DNA of 64,000 bases from Hydractinia symbiolongicarpus (GCF_029227915.1 NC_079885.1:19851001-19915000); one strand, 5' to 3'; numbered from the stretch's first letter, positions 31,817 to 43,342 are shown. Made by a program: numbers and translations. The notes: generated by a model from the letters alone, not told the origin.

Positions 31817-32010
31817 CAATGAACAAACACTTCGATCAGATGAAACAGTTAGTGCTACGACTGCTTATGATTCCCAATGTCACGATAATTGTAAAAGCAA
31901 CGGTAGTTTTAGTCTTGAAACTACGTTTACCTGCATAGTCAGATGTGGTGTTAAAAACATTGAAATTGAATTAGCTAACTAGTAAATAGGGATACTTCAG
32001 TATGTTTCGT

Positions 32011-32084
32011 GTCTTAGTGCCGCAATTGGTTAGCGCGTTCGGCTGTTAACGGAAAGGTTGGTGGTTCAAGCCCACCCGGGAAAG
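32011..32084 (+). pseudogene. tRNA-Asn pseudogene B60
   Basis: Class B-g with GGGAAAG 3' end. Confidence 0.75.
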
Positions 32085-32278
32085 CGATGAACAAGTATGT
32101 CCATCAGAAAAATCAGAGAGTGCTATCACTGCCTCTTATTTCTAATGTCACGTTATTTGTAACAGCAACGGTAGTGTTACTCTTGTAGCCATGTTTACTG
32201 GCATCATCAGATGTGCTATTAAAAATAAATGAAAGTAAATAAGCCAATTGTATATAGGGAAACTTCAGTAAGTTTCAT

Positions 32279-32295
32279 GTCTCCGTGGCGTAATT

Positions 32296-32350
<55 letters not shown>

Positions 32351-32352
32351 TG
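32279..32352 (+). tRNA. tRNA-Asn(GTT) A61
   Basis: C13T (T-G wobble in the D stem) and C72T (G-T wobble at the acceptor end); foldable. Confidence 0.72.
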
Positions 32353-32546
32353 CAATGAACAAATACTTCGATCAGATGAAACAGATAGTGCCACAACTGC
32401 TTATGATTCCTAATGTCACGATAATTGTAAAGGCAACGGTAGTTTTAGTCTTGAAACTACGTTTACCTGCATAGTCAGATGTGGTGTTAAGAACATTGAA
32501 ATTGAATTTGCTAACTAGTAAATAGGGATATTTCAGTATGTTTCGT

Positions 32547-32619
32547 GTCTCCGTGCCGCAATTGGTAAGCGCGTTCGGTGTTAACGGAAAGGTTGGTGGT
32601 TCAAGCCCAAATGGGGAAG
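32547..32619 (+). pseudogene. tRNA-Asn pseudogene B61
   Basis: Class B-d; C66T. Confidence 0.75.
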
Positions 32620-32814
32620 CGATAAACAAATATGTCAATCAGAAGAATCAGACAGTGCTATCACTGCCTCTTATTCTTAATGTCACGTTATTTGTAAGAG
32701 CAACGGCAGTGTTACTCTTGTAGCCATGTTTACTGGCATCATCAGATGTGCTTTTAAAAATAAATGAAAGTAAATAAGCCAACGTTTAAATAGGGAAACT
32801 TCAGTCAGTTTCAT

Positions 32815-32831
32815 GTCTCCGTGGCGCAATT

Positions 32832-32888
<57 letters not shown>
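32815..32888 (+). tRNA. tRNA-Asn(GTT) A62, consensus
   Basis: Consensus 74 nt. Downstream TTTT is mutated. Confidence 0.9.
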
Positions 32889-33082
32889 CAATGAACAAAT
32901 ACTTCGATCAGATGAAACAGATAGTGCTACCACTGCTTATGATTCCTAATGTCACGATAATTGTAAAAGCAACGGTACTTATAGTCTTGAAACTACGTTT
33001 ACCTGCATAGTCAGATGTGGTGTTAAAAACATTGAAATTGAATTAGGTAACTAGTAAATAGGGATACTTTAGTATGTTTCGT

Positions 33083-33156
33083 GTCTCCGTGCCGCAATTG
33101 GTTAGCGCGTTCGGTTGTTAACGGAAAGGTTGGTGGTTCAAACCCACCCGGGGAAG
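33083..33156 (+). pseudogene. tRNA-Asn pseudogene B62
   Basis: Class B-f. Confidence 0.75.
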
Positions 33157-33350
33157 CGATGAACAAATATGTCCATCAGAAGAATCAGAGAGTGCTATCA
33201 CTGCCTCTTATTCCTAAAGTCACGTTAACTGCAAAAGCAACGGTAGTGTTACACTTGTAGCCATGTCTACTTGCATCATCAGATGTGCTATTAAAAATAA
33301 ATGAAAATAAATGAGCCAACTTGTAAATAGGGAAACTTCAGTAAATTCAT

Positions 33351-33389
33351 GTCTCCGTGGCGCAATTGGTTAGCGCGTTCTGCTGTTAT

Positions 33390-33424
<35 letters not shown>
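33351..33424 (+). tRNA. tRNA-Asn(GTT) A63, degenerate
   Basis: G30T and A38T. Confidence 0.6.
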
Positions 33425-33618
33425 CAATGAACAAATTCTTTGATCAGATGAAACAGATAGTGCTACCACTGCTTATGATTCCTAATGTCACGATAATTGT
33501 AAAAGCAACGGTAGTTTTAGTCTTGAAACTACGTTTACCTGCATAGTCAGATATGGTGTTAAAAACATTGAAATTGAATTAGCTAACTAGTAAATAGGGA
33601 TACTTCAGTATGTTTCGT

Positions 33619-33659
33619 GTCTCCGTGCCGCAATTGGTTAGCGCGTTCGCCTGTTAACT

Positions 33660-33690
<31 letters not shown>

Positions 33691-33692
33691 AG
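33619..33692 (+). pseudogene. tRNA-Asn pseudogene B63
   Basis: Class B-a. Confidence 0.75.
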
Positions 33693-33886
33693 GGATGAAC
33701 AAATATGTCCATCAGAAGAATCAGAGAGTGCTATCACTGCCTCTTATTCCTAATGTCACGTTAACTGTAAAAGCAACGGTAGTGTTACTCTTGTTGCCAT
33801 GTTTATTGGCATCATCAGATGTGCTATTAAAATAAACGAAAGTAAATGAACCAACTTGCAAATAGGGAAACTTCAGTAAGTTTCAT

Positions 33887-33925
33887 GTCTCCTTGGCGCA
33901 ATTGGTTAGCGCGTTCGGCTGTTAT

Positions 33926-33960
<35 letters not shown>
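33887..33960 (+). tRNA. tRNA-Asn(GTT) A64, degenerate
   Basis: G7T and A38T. Confidence 0.6.
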
Positions 33961-34154
33961 CTATGAACAAATTCTTTGATCAGATGAAACAGATAGTGCT
34001 ACCACTGCTTATGATTCCTAATGTCACGATAATTGTAAAAGCAACGGTAGTTTTAGTCTTGAAACTACGTTTACCTGCATAGTCAGATATGGTGTTAAAA
34101 ACATTGAAATTGAATTAGCTAACTAGTAAATAGGGATACTTCAGTATGTTTCGT

Positions 34155-34195
34155 GTCTCCGTGCCGCAATTGGTTAGCGCGTTCGCCTGTTAACT

Positions 34196-34226
<31 letters not shown>

Positions 34227-34228
34227 AG
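34155..34228 (+). pseudogene. tRNA-Asn pseudogene B64
   Basis: Class B-a. Confidence 0.75.
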
Positions 34229-34423
34229 CGATGAACAAATATGTCCATCAGAAGAATCAGAGAGTGCTATCACTGCCTCTTATTCCTAATGTCACGTTAA
34301 CTGTAAAAGCAACGGTAGTGTTACTCTTGTAGCCATGTTTACTGGCATCATCAGATGTTCTATTAAAAATAAATGAAAGTAAATGAGCCAACTTGTAAAT
34401 AGGGAAACTTCAGTAAGTTTCAT

Positions 34424-34440
34424 GTCTCCGTGGCGCAATT

Positions 34441-34485
<45 letters not shown>

Positions 34486-34496
34486 AACTTGGGACG
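34424..34496 (+). pseudogene. tRNA-Asn A65, variant X
   Basis: 73-nt variant X. Confidence 0.65.
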
Positions 34497-34690
34497 CAAT
34501 GAACAAATACTTCCATCAGATGAAACAGATAGCGCTACCACTGCTTATGATTCCTAATGACACGATAATTGTAAAAGCAACAGTAGTTTTAGTCTTAAAA
34601 CTACGTTTACCTGCATAGTCAGATATGGTGTTAAAAACATTGAAATTGAATTAGCTAACTAGTAAATAGGGATACTTCAGTATGTTTCGT

Positions 34691-34731
34691 GCTTTCGTGT
34701 CTCAATTTGTTGGCGCGTTCGGCTGTTAACG

Positions 34732-34762
<31 letters not shown>

Positions 34763-34764
34763 AG
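34691..34764 (+). pseudogene. tRNA-Asn pseudogene B65
   Basis: Class B-c. Confidence 0.7.
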
Positions 34765-34959
34765 CGATGAACAAGTATGTCCATCAGAAAAATCAGAGAG
34801 TGCTATCACTGCCTCTTATTCCTAATGTCACGTTAACTGTAAGAGCAACGGCAGTGTTACTGTTGTAGCCATGTTTACTGGCATCATCAGATGTGCTATT
34901 AGAAATAAATGAAAGTAAATGTGTCAACTTGTAAATAGGGAAACTTCAGTAAGTTTCAT

Positions 34960-35033
34960 GTCTCCGTGGCGCAATTGGTTAGCGCGTTCGGCTTTTAACC
35001 GAAAGGTTGGTGGATCAAGCCCACCCGGGGACG
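34960..35033 (+). tRNA. tRNA-Asn-derived, anticodon TTT, A66
   Basis: G34T and T54A. Confidence 0.6.
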
Positions 35034-35227
35034 CAATGAACAAACACTTCGATCAGATGAAACAGTTAGTGCTACGACTGCTTATGATTCCCAATGTCAC
35101 GATAATTGTAAAAGCAACGGTAGTTTTAGTCTTGAAACTACGTTTACCTGCATAGTCAGATGTGGTGTTAAAAACATTGAAATTGAATTAGCTAACTAGT
35201 AAATAGGGATACTTCAGTATGTTTCGT

Positions 35228-35301
35228 GTCTTAGTGCCGCAATTGGTTAGCGCGTTCGGCTGTTAACGGAAAGGTTGGTGGTTCAAGCCCACCCGGGAAA
35301 G
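35228..35301 (+). pseudogene. tRNA-Asn pseudogene B66
   Basis: Class B-g with GGGAAAG 3' end. Confidence 0.75.
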
Positions 35302-35495
35302 CGATGAACAAGTATGTCCATCAGAAAAATCAGAGAGTGCTATCACTGCCTCTTATTTCTAATGTCACGTTATTTGTAACAGCAACGGTAGTGTTACTCT
35401 TGTAGCCATGTTTACTGGCATCATCAGATGTGCTATTAAAAATAAATGAAAGTAAATAAGCCAATTGTATATAGGGAAACTTCAGTAAGTTTCAT

Positions 35496-35512
35496 GTCTC
35501 CGTGGCGTAATT

Positions 35513-35567
<55 letters not shown>

Positions 35568-35569
35568 TG
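35496..35569 (+). tRNA. tRNA-Asn(GTT) A67
   Basis: C13T and C72T wobbles, as A61. Confidence 0.72.
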
Positions 35570-35763
35570 CAATGAACAAATACTTCGATCAGATGAAACA
35601 GATAGTGCCACAACTGCTTATGATTCCTAATGTCACGATAATTGTAAAGGCAACGGTAGTTTTAGTCTTGAAACTACGTTTACCTGCATAGTCAGATGTG
35701 GTGTTAAGAACATTGAAATTGAATTTGCTAACTAGTAAATAGGGATATTTCAGTATGTTTCGT

Positions 35764-35836
35764 GTCTCCGTGCCGCAATTGGTAAGCGCGTTCGGTGTTA
35801 ACGGAAAGGTTGGTGGTTCAAGCCCAAATGGGGAAG
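35764..35836 (+). pseudogene. tRNA-Asn pseudogene B67
   Basis: Class B-d; C66T as B61. Confidence 0.75.
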
Positions 35837-36031
35837 CGATAAACAAATATGTCAATCAGAAGAATCAGACAGTGCTATCACTGCCTCTTATTCTTAATGT
35901 CACGTTATTTGTAAGAGCAACGGCAGTGTTACTCTTGTAGCCATGTTTACTGGCATCATCAGATGTGCTATTAAAAATAAATGAAAGTAAATAAGCCAAC
36001 TTTTATATAGGGAAACTTCAGTAAGTTTCAT

Positions 36032-36048
36032 GTCTCCGTGGCGCAATT

Positions 36049-36097
<49 letters not shown>

Positions 36098-36105
36098 TGG
36101 GGACG
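36032..36105 (+). tRNA. tRNA-Asn(GTT) A68
   Basis: C66T wobble, otherwise consensus. Confidence 0.85.
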
Positions 36106-36299
36106 CAATGAACAAATACTTCGATCAGATGAAACAGATAGTGCTACTACTGCTTATGATTCCTAATGTCACGATAATTGTAAAAGCAACGGTAGTTTTA
36201 GTCTTGAAACTACGTTTACCTGCATAGTCAGATGTGGTGTTAAAAACATTGAAATTGAATTAGCTAACTAGTAAATAGGGATATTTCAGTATGTTTCGT

Positions 36300-36373
36300 G
36301 TCTCCGTGCCGCAATTGGTAAGCGCGTTCGGCTGTTAACAGAAAGGTTGGTGGTTCAAGCCCAAACGGGGAAG
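36300..36373 (+). pseudogene. tRNA-Asn pseudogene B68
   Basis: Class B-e. Confidence 0.75.
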
Positions 36374-36568
36374 CGCTGAACAAATATGTCCATCAGAAGA
36401 ATCAGAGAGTGCTATCACTGCCTCTTATTTCTAATGTCACGTTATTTGTAACAGCAACGGTAGTGTTACTCTTGTAGCCATGTTTACTGGCATCATCAGA
36501 TGTGCTATTAAAAATAAATGAAAGTAAATAAGCCAACTTGTATATAGGGAAACTTCAGTAAGTTTCAT

Positions 36569-36585
36569 GTCTCCGTGGCGCAATT

Positions 36586-36642
<57 letters not shown>
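36569..36642 (+). tRNA. tRNA-Asn(GTT) A69, consensus
   Basis: Consensus 74 nt with distal TTTT present. Confidence 0.92.
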
Positions 36643-36836
36643 CAAGGAACAAATACTTCGATCAGATGAAACAGATAGTGCCACAACTGCTTATGATTCC
36701 TAATGTCACGATAATTGTAAAGGCAACGGTAGTTTTAGTCTTGAAACTACGTTTACCTGCATAGTCAGATGTGGTGTTAAGAACATTGAAATTGAATTTG
36801 CTAACTAGTAAATAGGGATATTTCAGTATGTTTCGT

Positions 36837-36909
36837 GTCTCCGTGCCGCAATTGGTAAGCGCGTTCGGTGTTAACGGAAAGGTTGGTGGTTCAAGCCCAA
36901 ACGGGGAAG
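36837..36909 (+). pseudogene. tRNA-Asn pseudogene B69
   Basis: Class B-d. Confidence 0.75.
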
Positions 36910-37104
36910 CGATAAACAAATATGTCCATCAGAAGAATCAGACAGTGCTATCACTGCCTCTTATTCTTAATGTCACGTTATTTGTAAGAGCAACGGTAGT
37001 GTTACTCTTGTAGCCATGTTTACTGGCATCATCAGATGTGCTATTAAAAATAAATGAAAGTAAATAAGCCAACTTTTAAATAGGGAAACTTCAGTAAGTT
37101 TCAT

Positions 37105-37121
37105 GTCTCCGTGGCGCAATT

Positions 37122-37170
<49 letters not shown>

Positions 37171-37178
37171 TGGGGACG
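37105..37178 (+). tRNA. tRNA-Asn(GTT) A70
   Basis: C66T wobble, otherwise consensus. Confidence 0.85.
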
Positions 37179-37372
37179 CAATGAACAAATACTTCGATCA
37201 GATGAAACAGATAGTGCTACTACTGCTTATGATTCCTAATGTCACGATAATTGTAAAAGCAACGGTAGTTTTAGTCTTGAAACTACGTTTACCTGCATAG
37301 TCAGATGTGGTGTTAAAAACATTGAAATTGAATTAGCTAACTAGTAAATAGGGATATTTCAGTATGTTTCGT

Positions 37373-37446
37373 GTCTCCGTGCCGCAATTGGTAAGCGCGT
37401 TCGGCTGTTAACAGAAAGGTTGGTGGTTCAAGGCCAAACGGGGAAG
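37373..37446 (+). pseudogene. tRNA-Asn pseudogene B70
   Basis: Class B-e; C60G as B38. Confidence 0.75.
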
Positions 37447-37641
37447 CGCTGAACAAATATGTCCATCAGAAGAATCAGAGAGTGCTATCACTGCCTCTTA
37501 TTTCTAATGTCACGTTATTTGTAACAGCAACGGTAGTGTTACTCTTGTAGCCATGTTTACTGGCATCATCAGATGTGCTATTAAAAATAAATGAAAGTAA
37601 ATGAGCCAACTTGTATATAGGGAAACTTCAGTAAGTTTCAT

Positions 37642-37658
37642 GTCTCCGTGGCGCAATT

Positions 37659-37715
<57 letters not shown>
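37642..37715 (+). tRNA. tRNA-Asn(GTT) A71, consensus
   Basis: Consensus 74 nt with distal TTTT present. Confidence 0.92.
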
Positions 37716-37909
37716 CAATGAACAAATACTTCGATCAGATGAAACAGTTAGTGCCACAACTGCTTATGATTCCTAATGTCACGATAATTGTAAAGGCAAC
37801 GGTAGTTTTAGTCTTGAAACTACGTTTACCTGCATAGTCAGATGTGGTGTTAAGAACATTGAAATTGAATTTGCTAACTAGTAAATAGGGATATTTCAGT
37901 ATGTTTCGT

Positions 37910-37982
37910 GTCTCCGTGCCGCAATTGGTAAGCGCGTTCGGTGTTAACGGAAAGGTTGGTGGTTCAAGCCCAAACGGGGAAG
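37910..37982 (+). pseudogene. tRNA-Asn pseudogene B71
   Basis: Class B-d. Confidence 0.75.
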
Positions 37983-38177
37983 CGATAAACAAATATGTCC
38001 ATCAGAAGAATCAGACAGTGCTATCACTGCCTCTTATTCTTAATGTCACGTTATTTGTAAGAGCAACGGTAGTGTTACTCTTGTAGCCATGTTTACTGGC
38101 ATCATCAGATGTGCTATTAAAAATAAATGAAAGTAAATAAGCCAACTTTTAAATAGGGAAACTTCAGTCAGTTTCAT

Positions 38178-38194
38178 GTCTCCGTGGCGCAATT

Positions 38195-38251
<57 letters not shown>
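38178..38251 (+). tRNA. tRNA-Asn(GTT) A72, consensus
   Basis: Consensus 74 nt. Downstream TTTT is mutated. Confidence 0.9.
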
Positions 38252-38445
38252 CAATGAACAAATACTTCGATCAGATGAAACAGATAGTGCTACCACTGCT
38301 TATGATTCCTAATGTCACGATAATTGTAAAAGCAACGGTACTTATAGTCTTGAAACTACGTTTACCTGCATAGTCAGATGTGGTGTTAATAACATTGAAA
38401 TTGAATTAGGTAACTAGTAAATAGGGATACTTTAGTATGTTTCGT

Positions 38446-38519
38446 GTCTCCGTGCCGCAATTGGTTAGCGCGTTCGGTTGTTAACGGAAAGGTTGGTGGT
38501 TCAAACCCACCCGGGGAAG
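38446..38519 (+). pseudogene. tRNA-Asn pseudogene B72
   Basis: Class B-f. Confidence 0.75.
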
Positions 38520-38713
38520 CGATGAACAAATATGTCCATCAGAAGAATCAGAGAGTGCTATCACTGCCTCTTATTCCTAAAGTCACGTTAACTGCAAAAG
38601 CAACGGTAGTGTTACACTTGTAGCCATGTCTACTTGCATCATCAGATGTGCTATTAAAAATAAATGAAAATAAATGAGCCAACTTGTAAATAGGGAAACT
38701 TCAGTAAATTCAT

Positions 38714-38752
38714 GTCTCCGTGGCGCAATTGGTTAGCGCGTTCTGCTGTTAT

Positions 38753-38787
<35 letters not shown>
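38714..38787 (+). tRNA. tRNA-Asn(GTT) A73, degenerate
   Basis: G30T and A38T. Confidence 0.6.
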
Positions 38788-38981
38788 CAATGAACAAATT
38801 CTTTGATCAGATGAAACAGATAGTGCTACCACTGCTTATGATTCCTAATGTCACGATAATTGTAAAAGCAACGGTAGTTTTAGTCTTGAAACTACGTTTA
38901 CCTGCATAGTCAGATATGGTGTTAAAAACATTGAAATTGAATTAGCTAACTAGTAAATAGGGATACTTCAGTATGTTTCGT

Positions 38982-39022
38982 GTCTCCGTGCCGCAATTGG
39001 TTAGCGCGTTCGCCTGTTAACT

Positions 39023-39053
<31 letters not shown>

Positions 39054-39055
39054 AG
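38982..39055 (+). pseudogene. tRNA-Asn pseudogene B73
   Basis: Class B-a. Confidence 0.75.
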
Positions 39056-39249
39056 GGATGAACAAATATGTCCATCAGAAGAATCAGAGAGTGCTATCAC
39101 TGCCTCTTATTCCTAATGTCACGTTAACTGTAAAAGCAACGGTAGTGTTACTCTTGTTGCCATGTTTATTGGCATCATCAGATGTGCTATTAAAATAAAC
39201 GAAAGTAAATGAGCCAACTTGCAAATAGGGAAACTTCAGTAAGTTTCAT

Positions 39250-39288
39250 GTCTCCTTGGCGCAATTGTTTAGCGCGTTCGGCTGTTAT

Positions 39289-39323
<35 letters not shown>
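39250..39323 (+). tRNA. tRNA-Asn(GTT) A74, degenerate
   Basis: G7T, G19T (D loop, box A) and A38T. Confidence 0.55.
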
Positions 39324-39517
39324 CTATAAACAAATTCTTTGATCAGATGAAACAGATAGTGCTACCACTGCTTATGATTCCTAATGTCACGATAATTGTA
39401 AAAGCAACGGTAGTTTTAGTCTTGAAACTACGTTTACCTGCATAGTCAGATATGGTGTTGAAAACATTGAAATTGAATTAGCTAACTAGTAAATAGGGAT
39501 ACTTCAGTATGTTTCGT

Positions 39518-39558
39518 GTCTCCGTGCCGCAATTGGTTAGCGCGTTCGCCTGTTAACT

Positions 39559-39589
<31 letters not shown>

Positions 39590-39591
39590 AG
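39518..39591 (+). pseudogene. tRNA-Asn pseudogene B74
   Basis: Class B-a. Confidence 0.75.
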
Positions 39592-39786
39592 CGATGAACA
39601 AATATGTCCATCAGAAGAATCAGAGAGTGCTATCACTGCCTCTTATTCCTAATGTCACGTTAACTGTAAAAGCAACGGTAGTGTTACTCTTGTAGCCATG
39701 TTTACTGGCATCATCAGATGTTCTATTAAAAATAAATGAAAGTAAATGAGCCAACTTGTAAATAGGGAAACTTCAGTAAGTTTCAT

Positions 39787-39803
39787 GTCTCCGTGGCGCA
39801 ATT

Positions 39804-39848
<45 letters not shown>

Positions 39849-39859
39849 AACTTGGGACG
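39787..39859 (+). pseudogene. tRNA-Asn A75, variant X
   Basis: 73-nt variant X; last copy of this variant in the window. Confidence 0.65.
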
Positions 39860-40053
39860 CAATGAACAAATACTTCCATCAGATGAAACAGATAGCGCTA
39901 CCACTGCTTATGATTCCTAATGACACGATAATTGTAAAAGCAACAGTAGTTTTAGTCTTGAAACTACGTTTACCTGCATAGTCAGATATGGTGTTAAAAA
40001 CATTGAAATTGAATTAGCTAACTAGTAAATAGGGATACTTCAGTATGTTTCGT

Positions 40054-40094
40054 GCTTTCGTGTCTCAATTTGTTGGCGCGTTCGGCTGTTAACG

Positions 40095-40125
<31 letters not shown>

Positions 40126-40127
40126 AG
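40054..40127 (+). pseudogene. tRNA-Asn pseudogene B75
   Basis: Class B-c. Confidence 0.7.
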
Positions 40128-40322
40128 CGATGAACAAGTATGTCCATCAGAAAAATCAGAGAGTGCTATCACTGCCTCTTATTCCTAATGTCACGTTAAC
40201 TGTAAGAGCAACGGTAGTGTTACTGTTGTAGCCATGTTTACTGGCATCATCAGATGTGCTATTAGAAATAAATGAAAGTAAATGTGTCAACTTGTAAATA
40301 GGGAAACTTCAGTAAGTTTCAT

Positions 40323-40396
40323 GTCTCCGTGGCGCAATTGGTTAGCGCGTTCGGCTTTTAACCGAAAGGTTGGTGGATCAAGCCCAACCGGGGACG
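40323..40396 (+). tRNA. tRNA-Asn-derived, anticodon TTT, A76
   Basis: G34T, T54A and C64A; last TTT copy in the window. Confidence 0.55.
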
Positions 40397-40590
40397 CAAT
40401 GAACAAACACTTCGATCAGATGAAACAGTTAGTGCTACCACTGCTTATGATTCCCAATGTCACGATAATTGTAAAAGCAACGGTAGTTTTAGTCTTGAAA
40501 CTACGTTTACCTGCATAGTCAGATGTGGTGTTAAAAACATTGAAATTGAATTAGCTAACTAGTAAATAGGGATACTTCAGTATGTTTCGT

Positions 40591-40664
40591 GTCTTAGTGC
40601 CGCAATTGGTTAGCGCGTTCGGCTGTTAACGGAAAGGTTGGTGGTTCAAGCCCACCCGGGAAAG
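40591..40664 (+). pseudogene. tRNA-Asn pseudogene B76
   Basis: Class B-g with GGGAAAG 3' end. Confidence 0.75.
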
Positions 40665-40859
40665 CGATGAACAAGTATGTCCATCAGAAAAATCAGAGAG
40701 TGCTATCACTGCCTCTTATTTCTAATGTCACGTTATTTGTAACAGCAACGGTAGTGTTACTCTTGTAGCCATGTTTACTGGCATCATCAGATGTGCTATT
40801 AAAAATAAATGAAAGTAAATAAGCCAACTTGTATATAGGGAAACTTCAGTAAGTTTCAT

Positions 40860-40876
40860 GTCTCCGTGGCGCAATT

Positions 40877-40933
<57 letters not shown>
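40860..40933 (+). tRNA. tRNA-Asn(GTT) A77, consensus
   Basis: Consensus 74 nt with distal TTTT present. Confidence 0.92.
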
Positions 40934-41127
40934 CAATGAACAAATACTTCGATCAGATGAAACAGATAGTGCCACAACTGCTTATGATTCCTAATGTCAC
41001 GATAATTGTAAAGGCAACGGTAGTTTTAGTCTTGAAACTACGTTTACCTGCATAGTCAGATGTGGTGTTAAGAACATTGAAATTGAATTTGCTAACTAGT
41101 AAATAGGGATATTTCAGTATGTTTCGT

Positions 41128-41200
41128 GTCTCCGTGCCGCAATTGGTAAGCGCGTTCGGTGTTAACGGAAAGTTTGGTGGTTCAAGCCCAAACGGGGAAG
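41128..41200 (+). pseudogene. tRNA-Asn pseudogene B77
   Basis: Class B-d; variable loop AGTTT. Confidence 0.75.
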
Positions 41201-41391
41201 TGATAAACAAATATGTCCATCAGAAGAATCAGACAGTGCTATCACTGCCTCTTATTCTTAATGTCACGTTATTTGTAAGAGCAACGGTAGTGTTACTCTT
41301 GTAGCCATGTTTACTGCCATCATCAGATGTGCTATTAAAAATAAATGAAAGTAAATAAGCCAATTTTTAAATAGGGAAACTTCAGTTTCAT

Positions 41392-41408
41392 GTCTCCGTG
41401 GCGCAATT

Positions 41409-41457
<49 letters not shown>

Positions 41458-41465
41458 TGGGGACG
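41392..41465 (+). tRNA. tRNA-Asn(GTT) A78
   Basis: C66T wobble. Four bases are missing from the leader (CTTCAGTTTCAT). Confidence 0.85.
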
Positions 41466-41659
41466 CAATGAACAAATACTTCGATCAGATGAAACAGATA
41501 GTGCTACTACTGCTTATGATTCCTAATGTCACGATAATTGTAAAAGCAACGGTACTTTTAGTCTTGAAACTACGTTTACCTGCATAGTCAGATGTGCTGT
41601 TAAGAACACTGAAATTGAATTAGCCTACTAGTGAATAGGGATACTTCAGTAAGTTTCGC

Positions 41660-41686
41660 GTCTCCGTAGCGAAATTTGTTGGCGCA

Positions 41687-41718
<32 letters not shown>

Positions 41719-41733
41719 ACCCACCCGGCGAGG
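41660..41733 (+). pseudogene. Class C tRNA-Asn copy C2
   Basis: C13A and G18T in the D arm, G26A, G59A and a damaged acceptor 3' strand (CGGCGAGG). The anticodon arm is intact. Followed by a B-type spacer, so here C stands in the B position. Confidence 0.65.
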
Positions 41734-41928
41734 CGATGAACAAATATGTCCATCAGAAGAATCAGAGAGTGCTATCACTGCCTCTTATTCCTAATGTCAC
41801 GTTAACTGTAAAAGCAACGGTAGTGTTACTCTTGTAGCCATGTTTACCGGCATCATCAGATGTTCTATTAAAAATAAATGAAAGTAAATGAGCCTACTTG
41901 TAAATAGGGAAACTTCTGTAAGTTTCAT

Positions 41929-41950
41929 GTCTCCGTGGCGCAATTGGTTG

Positions 41951-42002
<52 letters not shown>
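41929..42002 (+). tRNA. tRNA-Asn(GTT) A79
   Basis: Single change A21G at the end of the D loop; stems intact. Confidence 0.78.
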
Positions 42003-42196
42003 CAATGAACAAATACTTCCATCAGATGAAACAGATAGCGCTACCACTGCTTATGATTCCTAATGTCACGATAATTGTAAAAGCAACGGTAGTTTTAGTC
42101 TTGAAACTACGTTTGCCTGCATAGTCAGATATGGTGTTAAAAACATTGAAATTGAATTAGCTAACTAGTAAATAGGGATACTTCAGTATGTTTCGT

Positions 42197-42237
42197 GCCT
42201 CCGTGTCTCAATTTGTTGGCGCGTTCAGCTGTTAACG

Positions 42238-42268
<31 letters not shown>

Positions 42269-42270
42269 AG
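42197..42270 (+). pseudogene. tRNA-Asn pseudogene B79
   Basis: Class B-c; acceptor GCCTCCG and G30A. Confidence 0.7.
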
Positions 42271-42465
42271 CGATGAACAAGTATGTCCATCAGAAAAATC
42301 AGAGAGTGCTATCACTGCCTCTTATTCCTAATGTCACGTTAACTGTAAGAGCAACGGTAGTGTTACTGTTGTAGCCATGTTTACTGGCATCACCAGATGT
42401 GCTATTAGAAATAAATGAAAGTAAATGTGTCAACTTGTAAATAGGGAAACTTCAGTAAGTTTCAT

Positions 42466-42482
42466 GTCTCCGTGGCGCAATT

Positions 42483-42539
<57 letters not shown>
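42466..42539 (+). tRNA. tRNA-Asn(GTT) A80, consensus
   Basis: Consensus 74 nt with distal TTTT present. Confidence 0.92.
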
Positions 42540-42733
42540 CAAAGAACAAATACTTCGATCAGATGAAGCAGATAGTGCTACAACTGCTTATGATTCCTAA
42601 TGTCACGATAATTGTAGAAGCAACGGTAGTTTTAGTCTTGAAACTACGTTTACCTGCATAGTCAGATGTGGTGTTAAAAACAATAAAATTGAATTAGCTA
42701 ACTAGTAAATAGGGATATTTCAGTATGTTTCGT

Positions 42734-42774
42734 GTCTCCGCGCCGCAATTGGTAAGCGCGTTCGGCTGTTAACG

Positions 42775-42805
<31 letters not shown>

Positions 42806-42807
42806 AG
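42734..42807 (+). pseudogene. tRNA-Asn pseudogene B80
   Basis: Class B-h with GGGGAAG 3' end. Confidence 0.75.
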
Positions 42808-43002
42808 CGATGAACAAGTATGTCCATCAGAAAAGTCAGAGAGTGCTATCACTGCTTCTTATTCCTAATGTCACGTTAACTGTAAGAGCAACGGTAGTGT
42901 TACTGTTGTAGCCATGTTTACTGGCATCATCAGATGTGCTATTAGAAATAAATGAAAGTAAATGTGTCAACTTGTAAATAGGGAAACTTCAGTAAGTTTC
43001 AT

Positions 43003-43027
43003 GTCTCCGTGGCGCAATTGGTTAGCA

Positions 43028-43076
<49 letters not shown>
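43003..43076 (+). tRNA. tRNA-Asn(GTT) A81
   Basis: Single change G24A (C11-A24 mismatch). Confidence 0.72.
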
Positions 43077-43270
43077 CAAAGAACAAATACTTCGATCAGA
43101 TGAAACAGATAGTGCTACAACTGCTTATGATTCCTAATGTCACGATAATTGTAAAAGCAACGGTTGTTTTAGTCTTGAAACTACGTTTACCTGCATAGTC
43201 AGATGTGGTGTTAAAAACATTGAAATTGAATTAGCTAACTAGTAAATAGGGATATTTCAGTATGTTTCGT

Positions 43271-43311
43271 GTCTCCGCGCCGCAATTGGTAAGCGCGTTC
43301 GGCTGTTAACG

Positions 43312-43342
<31 letters not shown>

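Larger units (their letters stand above)
26751..32694 (+). repeat. Higher-order block Q, copy 2
   Basis: Second copy of block Q; diverges from copy 1 after B61, where the 3,217-bp tandem repeat restarts. Confidence 0.8.
29520..35950 (+). repeat. 3,217-bp tandem duplication
   Basis: A56-A61 and A62-A67 are the same six-dimer series, offset 3,216-3,217 bp. Both start with the private spacer motif GTGCTTTTAAAAATAAATG; A61/A67 and B61/B67 share private changes. Confidence 0.85.
32731..41061 (+). repeat. Higher-order block R, copy 2
   Basis: Second copy of block R; it lacks the extra 1,074-bp duplication that follows copy 1. Confidence 0.8.

Noticed and set aside
15300-41061. The large repeats being pure assembly duplication
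   Set aside because: Copies carry private substitutions and indels (for example A40 G52A, A74 G19T and the extra 1,074 bp after A45), which argues for real copies. I cannot exclude it without reads.
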